Of a stretch of DNA of 64,000 bases, positions 48,164-59,344 are shown piece by piece. The stretch is from positions 1,762,563 to 1,826,562 of the forward strand of contig JACATO010000086.1 in NCBI GenBank assembly GCA_018389105.1, given 5' to 3'. Under the pieces are notes generated by a model. It saw only the letters and a list, made by a program, of their open reading frames with translations. It did no database searches and was not told the DNA's origin. The position numbers and the translations under genes were made by a program. The stretch is from Nautilus pompilius. Taxonomy: Eukaryota; Mollusca; Cephalopoda; Nautilida; Nautilidae. Numbering within the stretch: the stretch's first letter is position 1; each line of letters opens with the position of its first letter.

Positions 48164-48225
48164 GTGATAGATGAACTTAAAGGAAACTTTCCCTGGACAG
48201 CTGTGACATTGTTGAAACATTTACC
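48164..48225 (+). CDS. MUTYH: MUTYH exon: IDELKGNFPWTAVTLLKHLP
   Basis: Acceptor tcctcctcgtcag, 62 nt, donor acc|gtgagt. Encodes VIDELKGNFPWTAVTLLKHL, matching human [20 protein letters not shown], the run-up to the helix-hairpin-helix. Both splice sites are clean. Confidence 0.88.
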
Positions 48226-49517
48226 GTGAGTCGGCAAGTACACAGCTGCAAGCCATTTGCTTCTATTGCATTTAATGAAGTAATTTCTTTTTGTATATTT
48301 TTGTAACTATTTGTAATCATTCAGGAGTGGAAATAGCAAAGCTTGCAGCCCTTATTTGCCTACACCTGTCTAGCCAGTAGCATTGTTTTTTTGTCAGTTT
48401 TCTGTACCTGCCCACTTATGCAGGTTTTCTTCTGCATACTCCAATTTCAATTCATCTATTTCTTTGGGGTAGCTGACAAGATGCCTACATCAACCATTTC
48501 TTGTTTAGCCCTTTTCATCCAACACCACCCACCCTCTTTTTCTGCCCATCTATTGTTTTCTCAGGATTTTGTGAGGTGCCTGAGTAAAAGTGAAAGAGAA
48601 CCATTTTAGTTTAATCAATGTGAAACTGTTAGTTACATGTCTGTCTACCTGACCCTGAGATGAACTTTTCCATTTATGAATTATAGATAACACTAACAAA
48701 TTAAAATATTTTATTACTGATCTCTCAATCAATCACTGTAGATCTGTATGAGCAAAGACACACGATTATAAAAATTCAGTGCATTAAGAAATAGGTATGG
48801 CTCATTTTTTTTTTTTTTTTTCTTGGAGTCCCTAAATAAGAATTTCTGTACCAGATAATGAGCAAAGTGTATCCTTGATACTGTTTTATATTGTTATATT
48901 TATTGGACATCTACGGTATGCAAAATACAGAATAACGAAGGACTGGAACCTATTCCTATTCGCCTCATGTTGAAACTACCTCTGAAATTGAAGTTTCTGA
49001 GAATGAAGTGGATTTTGTGGCCATATCTACTTTGTTGCCAGAGGTATACCTGTACATCTTTTTTTTAAATACTGAAGCTCTGTCAGATTATGAACTTTCT
49101 GCCCCTCTTACTTTATCACCCTGCAATCTCCTCTGCTGGCTAGCTTTTATCAACATTTGATTTGACTCCCTTCTCTACATCCCAGTTTTCACAAATGATC
49201 TTAATTGTTTTTTGTTTTTCTTCAAAACATCACACCATTTGTATTTCTTCTAAGTCTTCTCAATGCTATCTGCAAGTTGGCTTAAGGCACAAGTCCTCAT
49301 ATGTAATGTGACATCTTGAGAATAGGACAAAATGTTCGTGTTGGGATGTGACCGAGAAAGAGGAGAGCAGCAGATGATACGTTGTTTTCCACCAGTGATG
49401 CTTCAGCTATTTCATTCCCTGGTCATTGCTGTGGTTATGATTAGCATTTTATTTATCATGAAAAGTGGGTAAGTGAAGATGGATGTTGCTGTGTGTTAAT
49501 GGTGTGATTATTGTTAG

Positions 49518-49615
49518 CAGGCAACAGGTTGTGTGGATGGTAATTTTGTGCAGGTTCTATCACAACTGAGGATCATCAGGGCAGACAGCACAAAACAAAA
49601 TGTTGTGGACTTGTT
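49518..49615 (+). CDS. MUTYH: MUTYH exon: VDGNF, catalytic Asp
   Basis: The acceptor attgttag ends at 49517. Encodes QATGCVDGNFVQVLSQLRII then RADSTKQNVVDLF; the human counterpart is [26 protein letters not shown]. The catalytic Asp in VDGN is kept; the following conserved Arg is Gln here. No donor GT is evident at the expected end, so the right border is approximate. Confidence 0.82.
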
Positions 49616-51329
49616 CTTTTTTTCTGCTCACCAGAGTTTCAGTTGACATATGAAATTCTTTCCTTTGTGTTTTATGCCTTACACAGCCAACTTCTCGTGT
49701 ATAATTCACTTGGAACAGAGTTACGTCCCCTAGATTGTGTTTCTAAGAGAAATTATTCTTTATATGGTTATTTTAGTAGTTTTCCATTTTTTGCACTAGA
49801 GAGTGTACTGTTCTGCAGTATACCAGCGAATCTTGCTTACCACTCTCAGTATTCTGTTAACTTAAAACTTTCCTCTATTTTGTTAGATGTGAAACTTTTA
49901 ACAGTCTGTGTAGACACAATCATATCCAAGCAGGTTATCTTCTCTTTCGTTTTGTTTATCTGGTTGCCTTTCACTGCAAACACTAGAAAGTAGATACCCA
50001 AACATTTCCATGTCATCCATTGTAAGGCAGGTGTCCAGTTTAGTGGAGAGTGATTTCAGATTGCTTGTGTGGGAATCGTTAAGGGCTAATTGCAGCTATT
50101 AACAGGCAGAGAAGTGCCAATTACTAGAGAGCTATTGAAGTTTACTTTACTAAATACTAGATTAGTGACACTGACACCATTGTTACTGCTCAAAATCAAT
50201 CAATTGTCTGTTGGTGGGGGCTCACCTTCCCTAATAGGGGCCCAATCACACCATGAACTTGTGTCAGAGCCCTGACATTCCTTCCTTCCTCAACTTCAAA
50301 GAGCAGCAGAGTGAAGATGCTTACAGGTGAGTAGTTAGTGACCGATAGGATCAGAAGTTTGGTAAAGGAAGAGGAAAGACAGTTCACCAGTGACAACTGT
50401 CATGCAGGCCTCCCTTCCATCTCATGTTGTTGAACAATGGGTTGATTTTTCTTCTTCTGAGGACTTTAGTCAATATCCATCACATGGATTGTAGCTAAAC
50501 CAGCTATTTGCATGCCTGGGTCAAGGCTGCTGCACCAACGACCAGAAAGTAAGTACCTCCCACATGTGGGGTTTCCCAGTAGCGCTCTAGACACGTCCCT
50601 GAAGTTGTTTGTTGGTATGGGTGACAGCGTCAAGCCAACCTTGTCCGGAGCATGCTGGACAAAATATCACCACAGATGGAGACAGAGACATATAAACTCA
50701 AAGCGGGTGATGCTAATGTGCAGCCTTTTGTCAAACAGAGAAAATCAAGACTTGACTTACTGAGAGAGCAGCATCCATCTAAAATTACCAGCCTTTGTTC
50801 CTGGAATTAAAAGACTACCTACATCTGTTTTCCATTTCTATTTTCATATATTTTCTGGCCATTTTATTCTATTGTACCTAATTTAGATGGTTATAGGTTT
50901 TCTGAACCATTTTTGTTTGGCTAGATGCTTACAAAAGGAGATGGGAGCAACTGATGTTGAGGAGGAAAGGCCAGGTATTTCAGTTAGCTCAGATCTGCCC
51001 AAACAGTCACCTCTAACTAGTTTTTCCTTCACTTGGTTTGTTGGTCAATGCTTAAGAATCACTTTCTGTCATGCAGGGTCCTGGAATCTGACCTCCCATC
51101 CCCTTACTATCTGTGTGCACAACTTACTTTCTGCTGTTTCAATTGCAGGTGTAGTATCAACAGATCTGGGTGAATGAAAGGCTCCAGTGTGTTTTGGATG
51201 TGCTTATGTTTAGCCGAGTTGTGATAGACCTGAGCAGTTGGTCAGCTCCCCTAACAATGAATGATGGGAATGTTTTTCTGACTGATTTAGACACCATGCA
51301 CTTTTCACAGGAGTTTTGCTTTGCTGTAG

Positions 51330-51473
51330 GACTCTAGCAAACCAACTGGTTGACAGAAAGAGGCCGGGAGATTTCAACCAGACCCTGATGGAGTTGGGAG
51401 CAACAGTCTGTACACCAAAGTTACCTGCTTTTGCAGGTGTCCAGTGAAAGACCACTGCAAAGCATTGATGCAG
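51330..51473 (+). CDS. MUTYH: MUTYH exon: GDFNQ...GATVC and 4Fe-4S loop
   Basis: Acceptor tttgctgtag, donor atgcag|gtatac. The first part [17 protein letters not shown] then [13 protein letters not shown] matches human [29 protein letters not shown]. The second part, in another frame, is [14 protein letters not shown] (human CSQCPVESLC). The Fe-S ligand spacing C-x6-C-x2-C-x5-C of MutY proteins cannot be read cleanly across the break. Confidence 0.88.
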
Positions 51474-53418
51474 GTATACGAGCTGTGAGATGACAATTGT
51501 TTCCTGTTAGATGAAGCTGTGGCATCTTGTTTAGAAAAGTCAGCATGTTTACATTCTATAACACTCAGGGAATCTGTCTAAATTATACTGTTTTACAGAT
51601 ATTTGGACCTTCATAGCTAACAGATGTTCTACAACTTCAATTGTTCTTACACTTCTATCCATCTGCTGGACCAGTAATGAAGATGCAATTGCAAAACCAT
51701 CCTTGAATATTTTGACTCTTTCACTGTCTTTAATTTTTAACATTTATATAAATTCTTTTTTCTATGCTCAGGTTCAATTTCAAGAAGACAGCAGTAGTTA
51801 AATTATCTGGTCAGGTTTGTTGCTCCATAATTCCAGATATTGAAGGTAGGTGATGTGTTAATCAATATAAATATCAAATTTATGGGGTTCTGTTTATTTG
51901 CTAGGGTTTCTATACAACCCTAAACCTTGCTAATAGTAAGGTAATGTGGATATACTCATCTTCTTTCCATTTGTATCTAGATACTAGATCCTCAGCAATG
52001 TCTGAACCTCCCAGCTTCGATATTCTTTCCCTCTCTCCCTGAGTAAACAGCTTTAAATAACAAATGATTTTTTTGTGTTTAATGCATGGACATGACCAAG
52101 TCTCCTCCATGTCTAGGTGATCCCATAACCAAGGTAACCCACATCACCTCAGAAGACCTCACCTGCCTATCAGTAAGGGTTGAGTTATCAGCATTACCAG
52201 GGGTTTATCTGTAGGTGACTCTGCATGGGGTCCAAACAGTTTGTCCTTGAATTCTGGAAAAATGTCTTAGAAACTCCTTGAATTTCCTTATTTGTTTATT
52301 TCCCAGAATAAAATTATGAAGACTGTTTCGAAAGAGAAGTATAGTGCATACCGGCAATCTAGTTTCCACACAAAGTAATTATGGAGGGAAGGCCCTTTCT
52401 ACATGCTGGAAGGTCAATTATTTTCACTCTTTTGTAATCAGGGGATGGCTATTCTTCTATGCTGAAGATGCTATCAGAAGGAACACAGTTGCTGCTGGAA
52501 CCCCTGGTGCACTCAACCTCCTGTAGGTCAGGACCCAGAACACCAGCCAGGAGGGTGGGCAAAGATGAGTGTGAGGCACCAGAAACTATGGCAAGCCTAA
52601 AGGGCTTGGTTTACTCAGACTTGGACCAACCTAAATAGGATTCATTATCAGCCCTAAACTCCATTGTACCTGTGAGAAAAGTCTTTGATGCAATGTCTGT
52701 CGACTGTGAAGAAAGTGTCCTGTTTGTGTGTTTGGCTTGATGTCAGAATGTTTCAAGGAAGAATGTTGTGATTACATTTATGAAAGTTAGATTAGGCTTT
52801 TCTGATCGATGCGTATACCCCTTAATTTTGTTGTTTTTGTACTTAGGTTAGCCAACTTTTCACAGGGGGTTTCCGGAATGATTTGATGTTCTGTGATGTG
52901 TTGGTGTGCATCTGAGACATAGATAGCTGCTACTTACATGTACCTTCACAGTGTGTAGCAGCTCTTCTCACTGCTGTTACCACTGATGAGTCATGAGAAA
53001 AGCCTCTGGTACAGTGACAAGTTGTAAGAATTCTGGCTCTTGACATTTCTCAAGTCATCCAACGAGGAAAGTCCAAGAACTGAAAGACTAAGTAGCCCAT
53101 CAGTAGGAACCAATTGTACATTCTTGGTAATAGTGTACATACCTATTAGTAAACATGTGGTTCAAATGAAAGCTCTCTATTCATTTACAGATGGGTGGTG
53201 GTAGTATTATTTTTATCCACGATTTCTATTGTGACTCATTTTTGTTTTAAATCCACCATGTTGTACTTATCCCTGTGTCCACAAGGGTGACAACCATGGT
53301 GAGGGAAGCGTATTGTCATGGGCCCAGTACTTCCAATTTTGGCAGAGGGAGTCCAAATAAATCTTTTCACTTTTAGATCTGGCTGGCTGGCTGAAGAAGA
53401 AACCATGCCAGTGAGGTA

Positions 53419-54725
53419 CGAGGTCTGTTCAAAAAAAGACCAGACTTTTGTTATAGCTCACGGACCACTGCAACGATCGAGCTCCGACAAGTTGTGTCGT
53501 GTAGCAACAACCTTCCGTGACATAACGTCGCCTGGGGCCTCTTGCTATTCTGATCAGTTACCCGTCTAGAGCTTTGAAAATAACACGTGTTGTCAACCCC
53601 TCTGCGAAGTGAAGATGAAAGATCTTATGGAACAACGTGTGTGTGTGAAATTTTGCTTTAAGATCGGCAAAACGTTTACTGAAACATGAGCTTTGCTCCA
53701 TCAGGCCTTTGAGGAGGACTGCATGAGCCGATCACAATGTCACGAGTGGTTTAAGCGGTTTAAATCGGGCAGAACATTGATTAAGGAAAATTCATGATCA
53801 GGACGACCTTCGATGTCAACAAACAATGAAAACATCGATGCTGTTCATTATGTGATTCATGCGAGAGGTTGCTGAGGAAGTCAGTATCAGCATCAGGTCA
53901 TGCCACGAGGTTTTGACCGAAAAACTTGACATGCATCGCGTCTCTGCAAAACTCATGCCACGTCTGTTGACCTACGACCAGAAAGAGAACCGGGTGATCA
54001 TCAGTCAAGAGCTGCTTCATCATTCATGAAGCAATGCAAACTTCATGAAAACTATCATCACAGGAGACGAAACTTGGGTTTATGGCTACGATGTGGAAAC
54101 CAAGGCACAATCGTCACAGTGTGTTGGGAAAATGTCGCCCCGACCGAAAAAAGCGGCGTGCATGAGCCGATCAAATTTGAAGTCAATGTTGATTGTGTTT
54201 TCTGACTGTCAAGGAGTGACCCATTATGAATTCGTGCCACAAGGTCAGACTGTGAACAAGGAGTTCTACATAGAAGTTTTAAAGCGTTTGAGGGAAGATG
54301 TGCGCCGGAAAAGGCCCAAGTTGTGGCAAAACAAGAGCTGGGTGTTGCACCACAACAACGTGCCTAGTCACTCGTCTCTGCTTGTCCGCCAGTTTTTGGT
54401 CTCCAAAGAAACGGTCGTCTTTCCCCACCCTCTGTACTGTCCAGACTTGGCCCCAGCAGACGTTTTCCTTTTTCCCAAGCTGAAAACCACCATAAAAGGA
54501 CGTCGTTTCCAAAGTGTAGACAAGATTAAACAGAATTCGCTGAGACAGTTACAAGCCATCTCAGAAAATGAGTTCCAAGGAGCATTCCAACAGTGGCATA
54601 AACAATGGGAGCAGTGTGTTGCAAGCAGGGGGGAGTAGTTTGAAGAGGATAAACATGTATAATGCTGTAATTCCGGCAATTAATTTTGCATGACAAAAGT
54701 CCGGTCTTCTTTTGAACAGACCTCG
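53419..54725 (+). mobile_element. mariner element, 1307 bp, full length but inactive
   Basis: TA duplications flank it (53417-53418 and 54726-54727). The TIRs are 33 bp (53419-53451 and 54693-54725; start cgaggtctgttcaaaa) with two mismatches, so the copy is young or well preserved. It is CpG-rich although the surrounding intron is CpG-poor. The size is typical of intact mariners. The transposase is on the plus strand. Confidence 0.96.
53615..54638 (+). pseudogene. mariner transposase (DD34D), broken
   Basis: The ATG at 53615 opens MKDLMEQRVCVKFCFKIGKT, the helix-turn-helix N-terminus, then SRSQCHEWFKRFKSGRT. Several stops and shifts follow before a long frame from 54045: ITGDETWVYGYD (first Asp), FVPQGQTVNKEFYIEVLKRL, HHNNVPSH, then PDLAPADVFLFPKLK. 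The spacing between the second catalytic position and the last Asp (PAD) is 34 residues, as in mariner. The second Asp is Asn here (HHDN in the family). A TAG stop replaces the usual Tyr near the C-terminus (GE*FEED). It is inactive. Confidence 0.94.
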
Positions 54726-54946
54726 TACACCCAACTGAGCTGACTCTGACTAATGGTTCAAACTCAGACCCTTAGGTTTGGCAGTCCATTAGCCTTTCCA
54801 GGCACCTTGAGTTACTTTTGATTAGAGCTCTGCTGTTGTCCAGCAATGTCATCCTATCACATATCAGACCTGCAGTATTATACCAGATTTGTGTATTCGG
54901 AAGTTAATACAATACCTTATCGTAGTTCTCATTTCTGTTTTTTCAG

Positions 54947-55017
54947 TTGCCAGCCAATGTCCATTTTGCCTGTCTTCAACAGAAACATGGCAGAGTAGTT
55001 GTGTGAATAACATAAAC
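54947..55017 (+). CDS. MUTYH: MUTYH exon: linker, CPFCL
   Basis: Acceptor ttctgttttttcag, 71 nt, donor aac|gtgaga. Encodes ASQCPFCLSSTETWQSSC; human MUTYH has GQCHLCLPPSEPWD in the same place, where Cys residues of the interdomain connector lie. It ends on a codon boundary compatible with the next exon. Confidence 0.8.
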
Positions 55018-55608
55018 GTGAGAGTTTTAGTTTGTAAAAATGATAATGTACATATAACTGACCGAAGGTAAGGATGTTTTTGTACAGTCCTTCGGATGTC
55101 CGGCTCCTGTGAGGCAGGGAGGAAAGTCTTCTAGTTACAGGTGGAGTAGGTGAAAGTGTTGTGACATGTCTGTCAGTCTACCTTTCTCATTTGTACGTTT
55201 GTTCCTGCACGTGCAGTGAAAATGGCCCTAACCAAGACTGGAGCTCTTACTTTTTCTCAACAATGTGATTAATGGTGTAATTTTTGCTGCAGATTATTGC
55301 AGCTAATGGTTTCTCCTGGTTCCTTTTGATATGTGCTCAGTCTCGATGTTCGGGTTACTGTTGCTTTTCTGCATGATACCACACTTGGCTTCAGTCCACA
55401 GAAGAAGCCGAAATGATATTAACCCCTCCCCTAATCTCTCAGTTGTCATCAGTTCAGCTTGCTTAAATTGCCCTTTGATCTAAATGTTTGTTGAGGGATA
55501 CTACTTGAATGAAACTACAGCCATCCATTCATTTATTTATTCAATGTAACAAGTCAGCTTTCATGTATTCGAAAATTGTCCAGACTTGTGTTTTCATTCT
55601 TAGTTTAG

Positions 55609-55739
55609 GGGTTACCAATTATTCCTCGAAAACCCAAGAGAAGGGCACCTCAGACTGGAAGGACAGCAGTGTGTAGCGAAGTGGGAGGGTAATGGTGGAG
55701 AAAAGTTCCTTATTACTCGACGACGGCGGCCGGATGCAG
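55609..55739 (+). CDS. MUTYH: MUTYH exon: start of NUDIX-like domain
   Basis: Acceptor tagtttag, donor gcag|gtaaag. Opens GLPIIPRKPKRRAPQTGRTA (human NFPRKASRKPP...), then after a shift in a tgtgta repeat continues WEGNGGEKFLITRRRRPDA, equivalent to human QILLVQRPNSG. The Arg run is one to two residues longer than usual. Confidence 0.85.
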
Positions 55740-55957
55740 GTAAAGTAATCTTGTCTTCTGGTGACAAGTATCTTAGGTTTCTGAGAAAGTTGTCAGGGAA
55801 AATAAACTTTCAGAAACCCCAAGAATTAGATGACACAAATTAAATTAATCCAGGGGTCAACACTTAAGTTAGAAATACCAAAAGGACCCAGATGATCAAA
55901 TTTGTAAAGCATTAGTTTAGTTCATTGCTGTGATTTCAATAACAAGTCTCCTGGCAG

Positions 55958-56082
55958 GTTGTGGGAGTTTCCAAATGTAAAACTGGGGCAAGATTGTGCA
56001 GAAAAGCAGGACCTTTATGAGAAGTTAACGTCAGTTCGGCATAGAGCTGGAGGAAAGAAGCAGGACTGTGTCAGAGGGGTAG
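55958..56082 (+). CDS. MUTYH: MUTYH exon: LWEFPNVK
   Basis: Encodes LWEFPNVKLGQDCAEKQDLY then EKLTSVRHRAGG, matching human [25 protein letters not shown]. Donor tag|gtaagt. Just upstream, tctcctggcagg looks like the LLAG codons but is one base short of the frame, and the acceptor may be either AG there. The phase to the next exon also does not fit. Confidence 0.85.
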
Positions 56083-57018
56083 GTAAGTGCATGGCAGTTG
56101 TAAACGTGATGACATTTTGTAGTATGTGGCCACACACCTTGCTATACCAGACAGACTTATGGTGTCTGGTCTTGATATGACAGGTAAAATGTGCGCCTGA
56201 ACAGGAAAGTGCTGTGGATACCATGAAGCCAGAATAAAGAACATCCTGCTCAGTAGGATGCGCTTCGAGTGTGAAAGCAAGTTTGAGAAACTGAGCTTGT
56301 GCACAGGATATGGACTTATACATGGAAGTGTCGCTAATCTTTCTGTTTATCGATGGAAGGTGTGGTAGTAACATGCAGCAGAGGAAGGAGGTTTGCTGAT
56401 GGTGATGGAAAGGAATCTCTCTATTGATTACATACAGGTGCCTGTTTTGGTTATGTGAGCTCATACAAGACCGCTTAGGGAAGCCAAATAAATGTTTACA
56501 CATTTTCAAAACTAATTCACCAGTTTTGTTACCATATCTGTTTCTTGGTTTTCCCTAATACCCAGAGAGGCTGGAAATTTACCCAATTTATAATTGTGAC
56601 TCTGGTATTGGTGACTGTAGATAACCAGAATCACCGTACATTGTAATCTTCTCCCTCTGTGTAAACTCTGTCAAGCCGTTTTAACCCTTCACTTATTATT
56701 CCTCAGCTGGTTAGTGCTTGTTTAACCATCACATTGCTACCTGCTAGATCGTGTGGAACCAGGTAAGGCAAAAACCTTTCGTATTTAACAGGAGCAATAA
56801 CTTAGCAGCAACCTGGTCCGGTAGATATTCCACTCTACTGGAATGGGTGCCCACAGCTGGTGACATCAGCAAGTGTGGTTGGGGATGGATTGAGATCAGG
56901 AGCACTGTTGGCACAGCAGCCAATAGCTTGGTTTTCCTCCGCTGAATCAGATGAGCTTTTCTTTGGAATCGCTGTTCTCTTGTTCTCGCTGTGTAAGTCT
57001 TGCTCCTCCTCTCTTCAG

Positions 57019-57165
57019 GTAAAGCACATTTTTTCACACATCCGCCAGACTTACCTTGTTGAGACTATGGTTGTTCGTGAAGTTGGACCAACTCTGGGTG
57101 GAGCAGGTCGTTGGGTCACACGGGAAGAGCTGCTGCAAGCAGCTTTACCCACAGCAATGAAAAAG
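57019..57165 (+). CDS. MUTYH: MUTYH exon: FSHI...WVTREEL, C-terminal domain
   Basis: Acceptor cctcctctcttcag, 147 nt open, donor aag|gtgatg. Encodes VKHIFSHIRQTYLVE through GRWVTREELLQAALPTAMKK, matching human VVHTFSHIKLTYQV...[20 protein letters not shown]. This Phe-Ser-His loop is the region that contacts 8-oxoguanine in MutY proteins. Clean splice sites and no damage. Confidence 0.93.
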
Positions 57166-57589
57166 GTGATGGTTAGAAACAAATTAATCCAGGACCGCAA
57201 TTCCATTGTGTAAAATACCTCTCTTTTATATCCAACTTTTCTTTTTTAAAATTTATCAGCTGCTGCTAATTGTTGAAACTGAAGATGAATACATCAGTAG
57301 TGGGCTGGGGCTAATTCTGAAGGTATATCATCCATTGTAGGCTTCGGCCCGGTGAACTTCTGAGAGCATAGACTCAAATCTCTTCGAGAAAACCTCAAGC
57401 GAGCTAGACTAGTTTTGGTTGTCTGTTTGATGTCTTCCTGGCAACACAATACAGAGACCACTTCTTCCTGTTATTGAAAATCAACAATGAACTATTTATT
57501 TGTTTGCATAAATGTGGCTAATGGCTGGACAATTTTGAGCCGGCTTCCCGAGATAGCTTAAGAAAATGAAGCATATGGTTATTTTTCAG

Positions 57590-57637
57590 GTTTTTAAAGT
57601 TCACGAACAACACATCGGAGAAAAGGTAACAGATTCT
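57590..57637 (+). CDS. MUTYH: MUTYH exon: VFKVHEQHIGEKVTDS
   Basis: Acceptor tatttttcag, donor tct|gtaagt. Sixteen residues continuing TAMKK as human KKVFRVYQ does. In frame with neighbours on both sides. Confidence 0.85.
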
Positions 57638-58238
57638 GTAAGTCACTTTCCTCCTCCCTTTAACTATTTTAGTAACTGTTGAAATTATCTGGTTCATACT
57701 GAAGGTAATGAGCCATAATTAGTCATGGGAGAACCACTATTTGTGATTTTATCTGTGTAAAGAGTAACATCATCTCCCACTCCTTAACATCGGTTACTCC
57801 AAGAGTTTCCCTTTCCATTGGTGCTAGACCCTCCCTAAAGGATCAGTCATGCTTAACCCTAACCCTTGAGGCTCTCACCACCTTTGCTTTAATGTGCTGC
57901 CACCTGTGGAAACAACTGCACTACTATTATAAAAAATAGAGGCAACATTTCATTTTATTGAATGAAATGACGCTGTTGGGACAGAAACTTGATTTTCTTG
58001 TAGCGCTCCCTACTTTCTATACCACCCTTGTAAATAACAAATTCAATCATCGTTTTTATCTACAAGAGTCATAGATTTTTAAAATCTCATTTCTTTTGTT
58101 GATTTGTACATCAAGAAAATTTAATAAGGAAAGTTTAAGGTAGAGACGACAATTCTTCAAACCAGGAATTAACCACCTGTAATTCTATTTTAAGCATCTG
58201 CTTTAATTGCTTCTTTCTATATCATTCCTTTATTTAAG

Positions 58239-58316
58239 ATTAAGGAAGGACCGAGAGAGACTGGTAAGGAGGATGACAAACCACCAAAGAGACAAGCAAG
58301 TAATGGATGTTTCTGA
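58239..58316 (+). CDS. MUTYH: MUTYH last exon, basic tail
   Basis: The acceptor cctttatttaag and 26 codons (IKEGPRETGKEDDKPPKRQA, SNGCF) lead to TGA at 58314. The PPKRQ stretch could serve as a nuclear signal. No PCNA-binding box like that of the mammalian C-terminus is seen. A polyadenylation motif AATAAA lies at 58925. Confidence 0.75.
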   Translation: MKEGPRETGKEDDKPPKRQASNGCF

Positions 58317-59344
58317 ATTCTGTTTCTGGAAAAAGAAAGTGTTTATGCAAGTTACCATTAGACTCAGGAGAGGAGTGTGATTGCACAAGTTGCAGGAGAA
58401 AAATGTTACTAAAAACTAATCATGCATGCCTTCTTATCTATGGTTTCCAGAAAAACTGTGAAAGGAGGATGACTGACTAGCTTAAATCCCGTATATAAAA
58501 TAAGAGTTACCCTGCACTCTAGATTTACGTGTCGTCGTCCTTTAGATGTGGCAGGAAGTCCACATGGCTCATTGGTGAAAGAGAACGAGAACGTGGCTGT
58601 TAGTACTGTAGGGATAATTAGTTATTAAGTTTCTAAAACTTCCTGCACCCCACGCTTTCTACATTTCACCTTTCAGCCATTGACCAGTCCTGTGATTGTA
58701 TTCAGCTTGTGGTTGTGTTCCCCCCCCCTGGGGTCCTTCTGTTGATTTCCTATATAAATGAGAGATTGAACACACAACATCTGATTCCCTGCTTAAATCC
58801 AAGCATTAAACAAGTCTATAGTATTGGCTGATCACATCCAGCTAAAATAGACTTGTCAAATGTAAATTTACATCTCATTCAGATAGGAAGTTGTCTGTTC
58901 TGTAATAACAGAATAGTTCAACAAAATAAAGCTGCATTCAGAATATATATGTAATGAGCAGACATCTATCTACACATCACGTGATAAGGTTGGTTTCTCT
59001 ATATCCCTGATATGTCCATTTACTTCAGACAATGGCGTCAAATGTAGCAGTGGAAAAAATTACACTTAATTGAGCTAATCATCATCATTTTAATATTAGA
59101 AATCTTACTTTGCTTTCCTAGCTGTTAGAATCCTTGAGCATTGCAGTTTAATATATCTGAAACAAAAGCATCAAATGTATTCCATCAGTAACAAGTGGGT
59201 ACTAAGAGGAGGAAGGTTACAGCTGACAACCCATACATTTAGCTTTTTTTAAAAAAGGAACAGGTAAGACAACTGATCTTTCCCCAAAACCACCCAATAA
59301 CTTACATATCCCTGTGGTCAGACTGACCGTTTCTGTTCACGCAG
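58317..59344. other. MUTYH 3' flank, no further gene
   Basis: AT-rich; likely 3' UTR up to the AATAAA at 58925. One short frame (VAGSPHGSLVKENENVAVST) after an AG near 58546 is noted but not called. Confidence 0.45.

Larger units (their letters stand above)
53370..54800 (-). mobile_element. SINE split by mariner
   Basis: Minus strand: a head at about 54800-54727 (A-box region in ggctaatggactg, B box gagtttgaacc) and a body at 53418-53370 (ctcactggcatggtttcttc). The two parts flank the mariner and together read as one SINE of the 42830-42975 type. So the SINE was in place before the mariner. Confidence 0.6.
44084..58316 (+). other. MUTYH: MUTYH locus (adenine DNA glycosylase), multi-exon, damaged
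   Basis: MUTYH removes adenine mispaired with 8-oxoguanine in base-excision repair, in nucleus and mitochondria. Twelve exon matches occur in the correct order on the plus strand over 14.2 kb: N-terminal LLAWY...[61 protein letters not shown] with the Fe-S loop; a linker; the NUDIX-like half with EKFLITR, LWEFPNVK, IFSHIRQTY and RWVTREELLQAA; and a basic tail. Introns are retained, so it is not a processed copy. Frame breaks occur in at least four exons, the WVSE exon lacks an obvious acceptor, and the EVN...GYYSRGRR and GVGRYTAGAI exons are missing or unrecognisable. Either a decaying gene, a duplicated pseudogene, or a low-quality assembly of a live gene. The identity is firm; the functional state is open. 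Confidence 0.88.

Noticed and set aside
49643-49993. Hydrophobic 116-codon plus-strand frame
   Set aside because: It starts inside a MUTYH intron in T-rich DNA; the hydrophobic content follows from base composition.
56015-56509. Minus-strand 164-codon frame
   Set aside because: It overlaps the MUTYH exon at 55958-56082 on the opposite strand and has no domain-like content.
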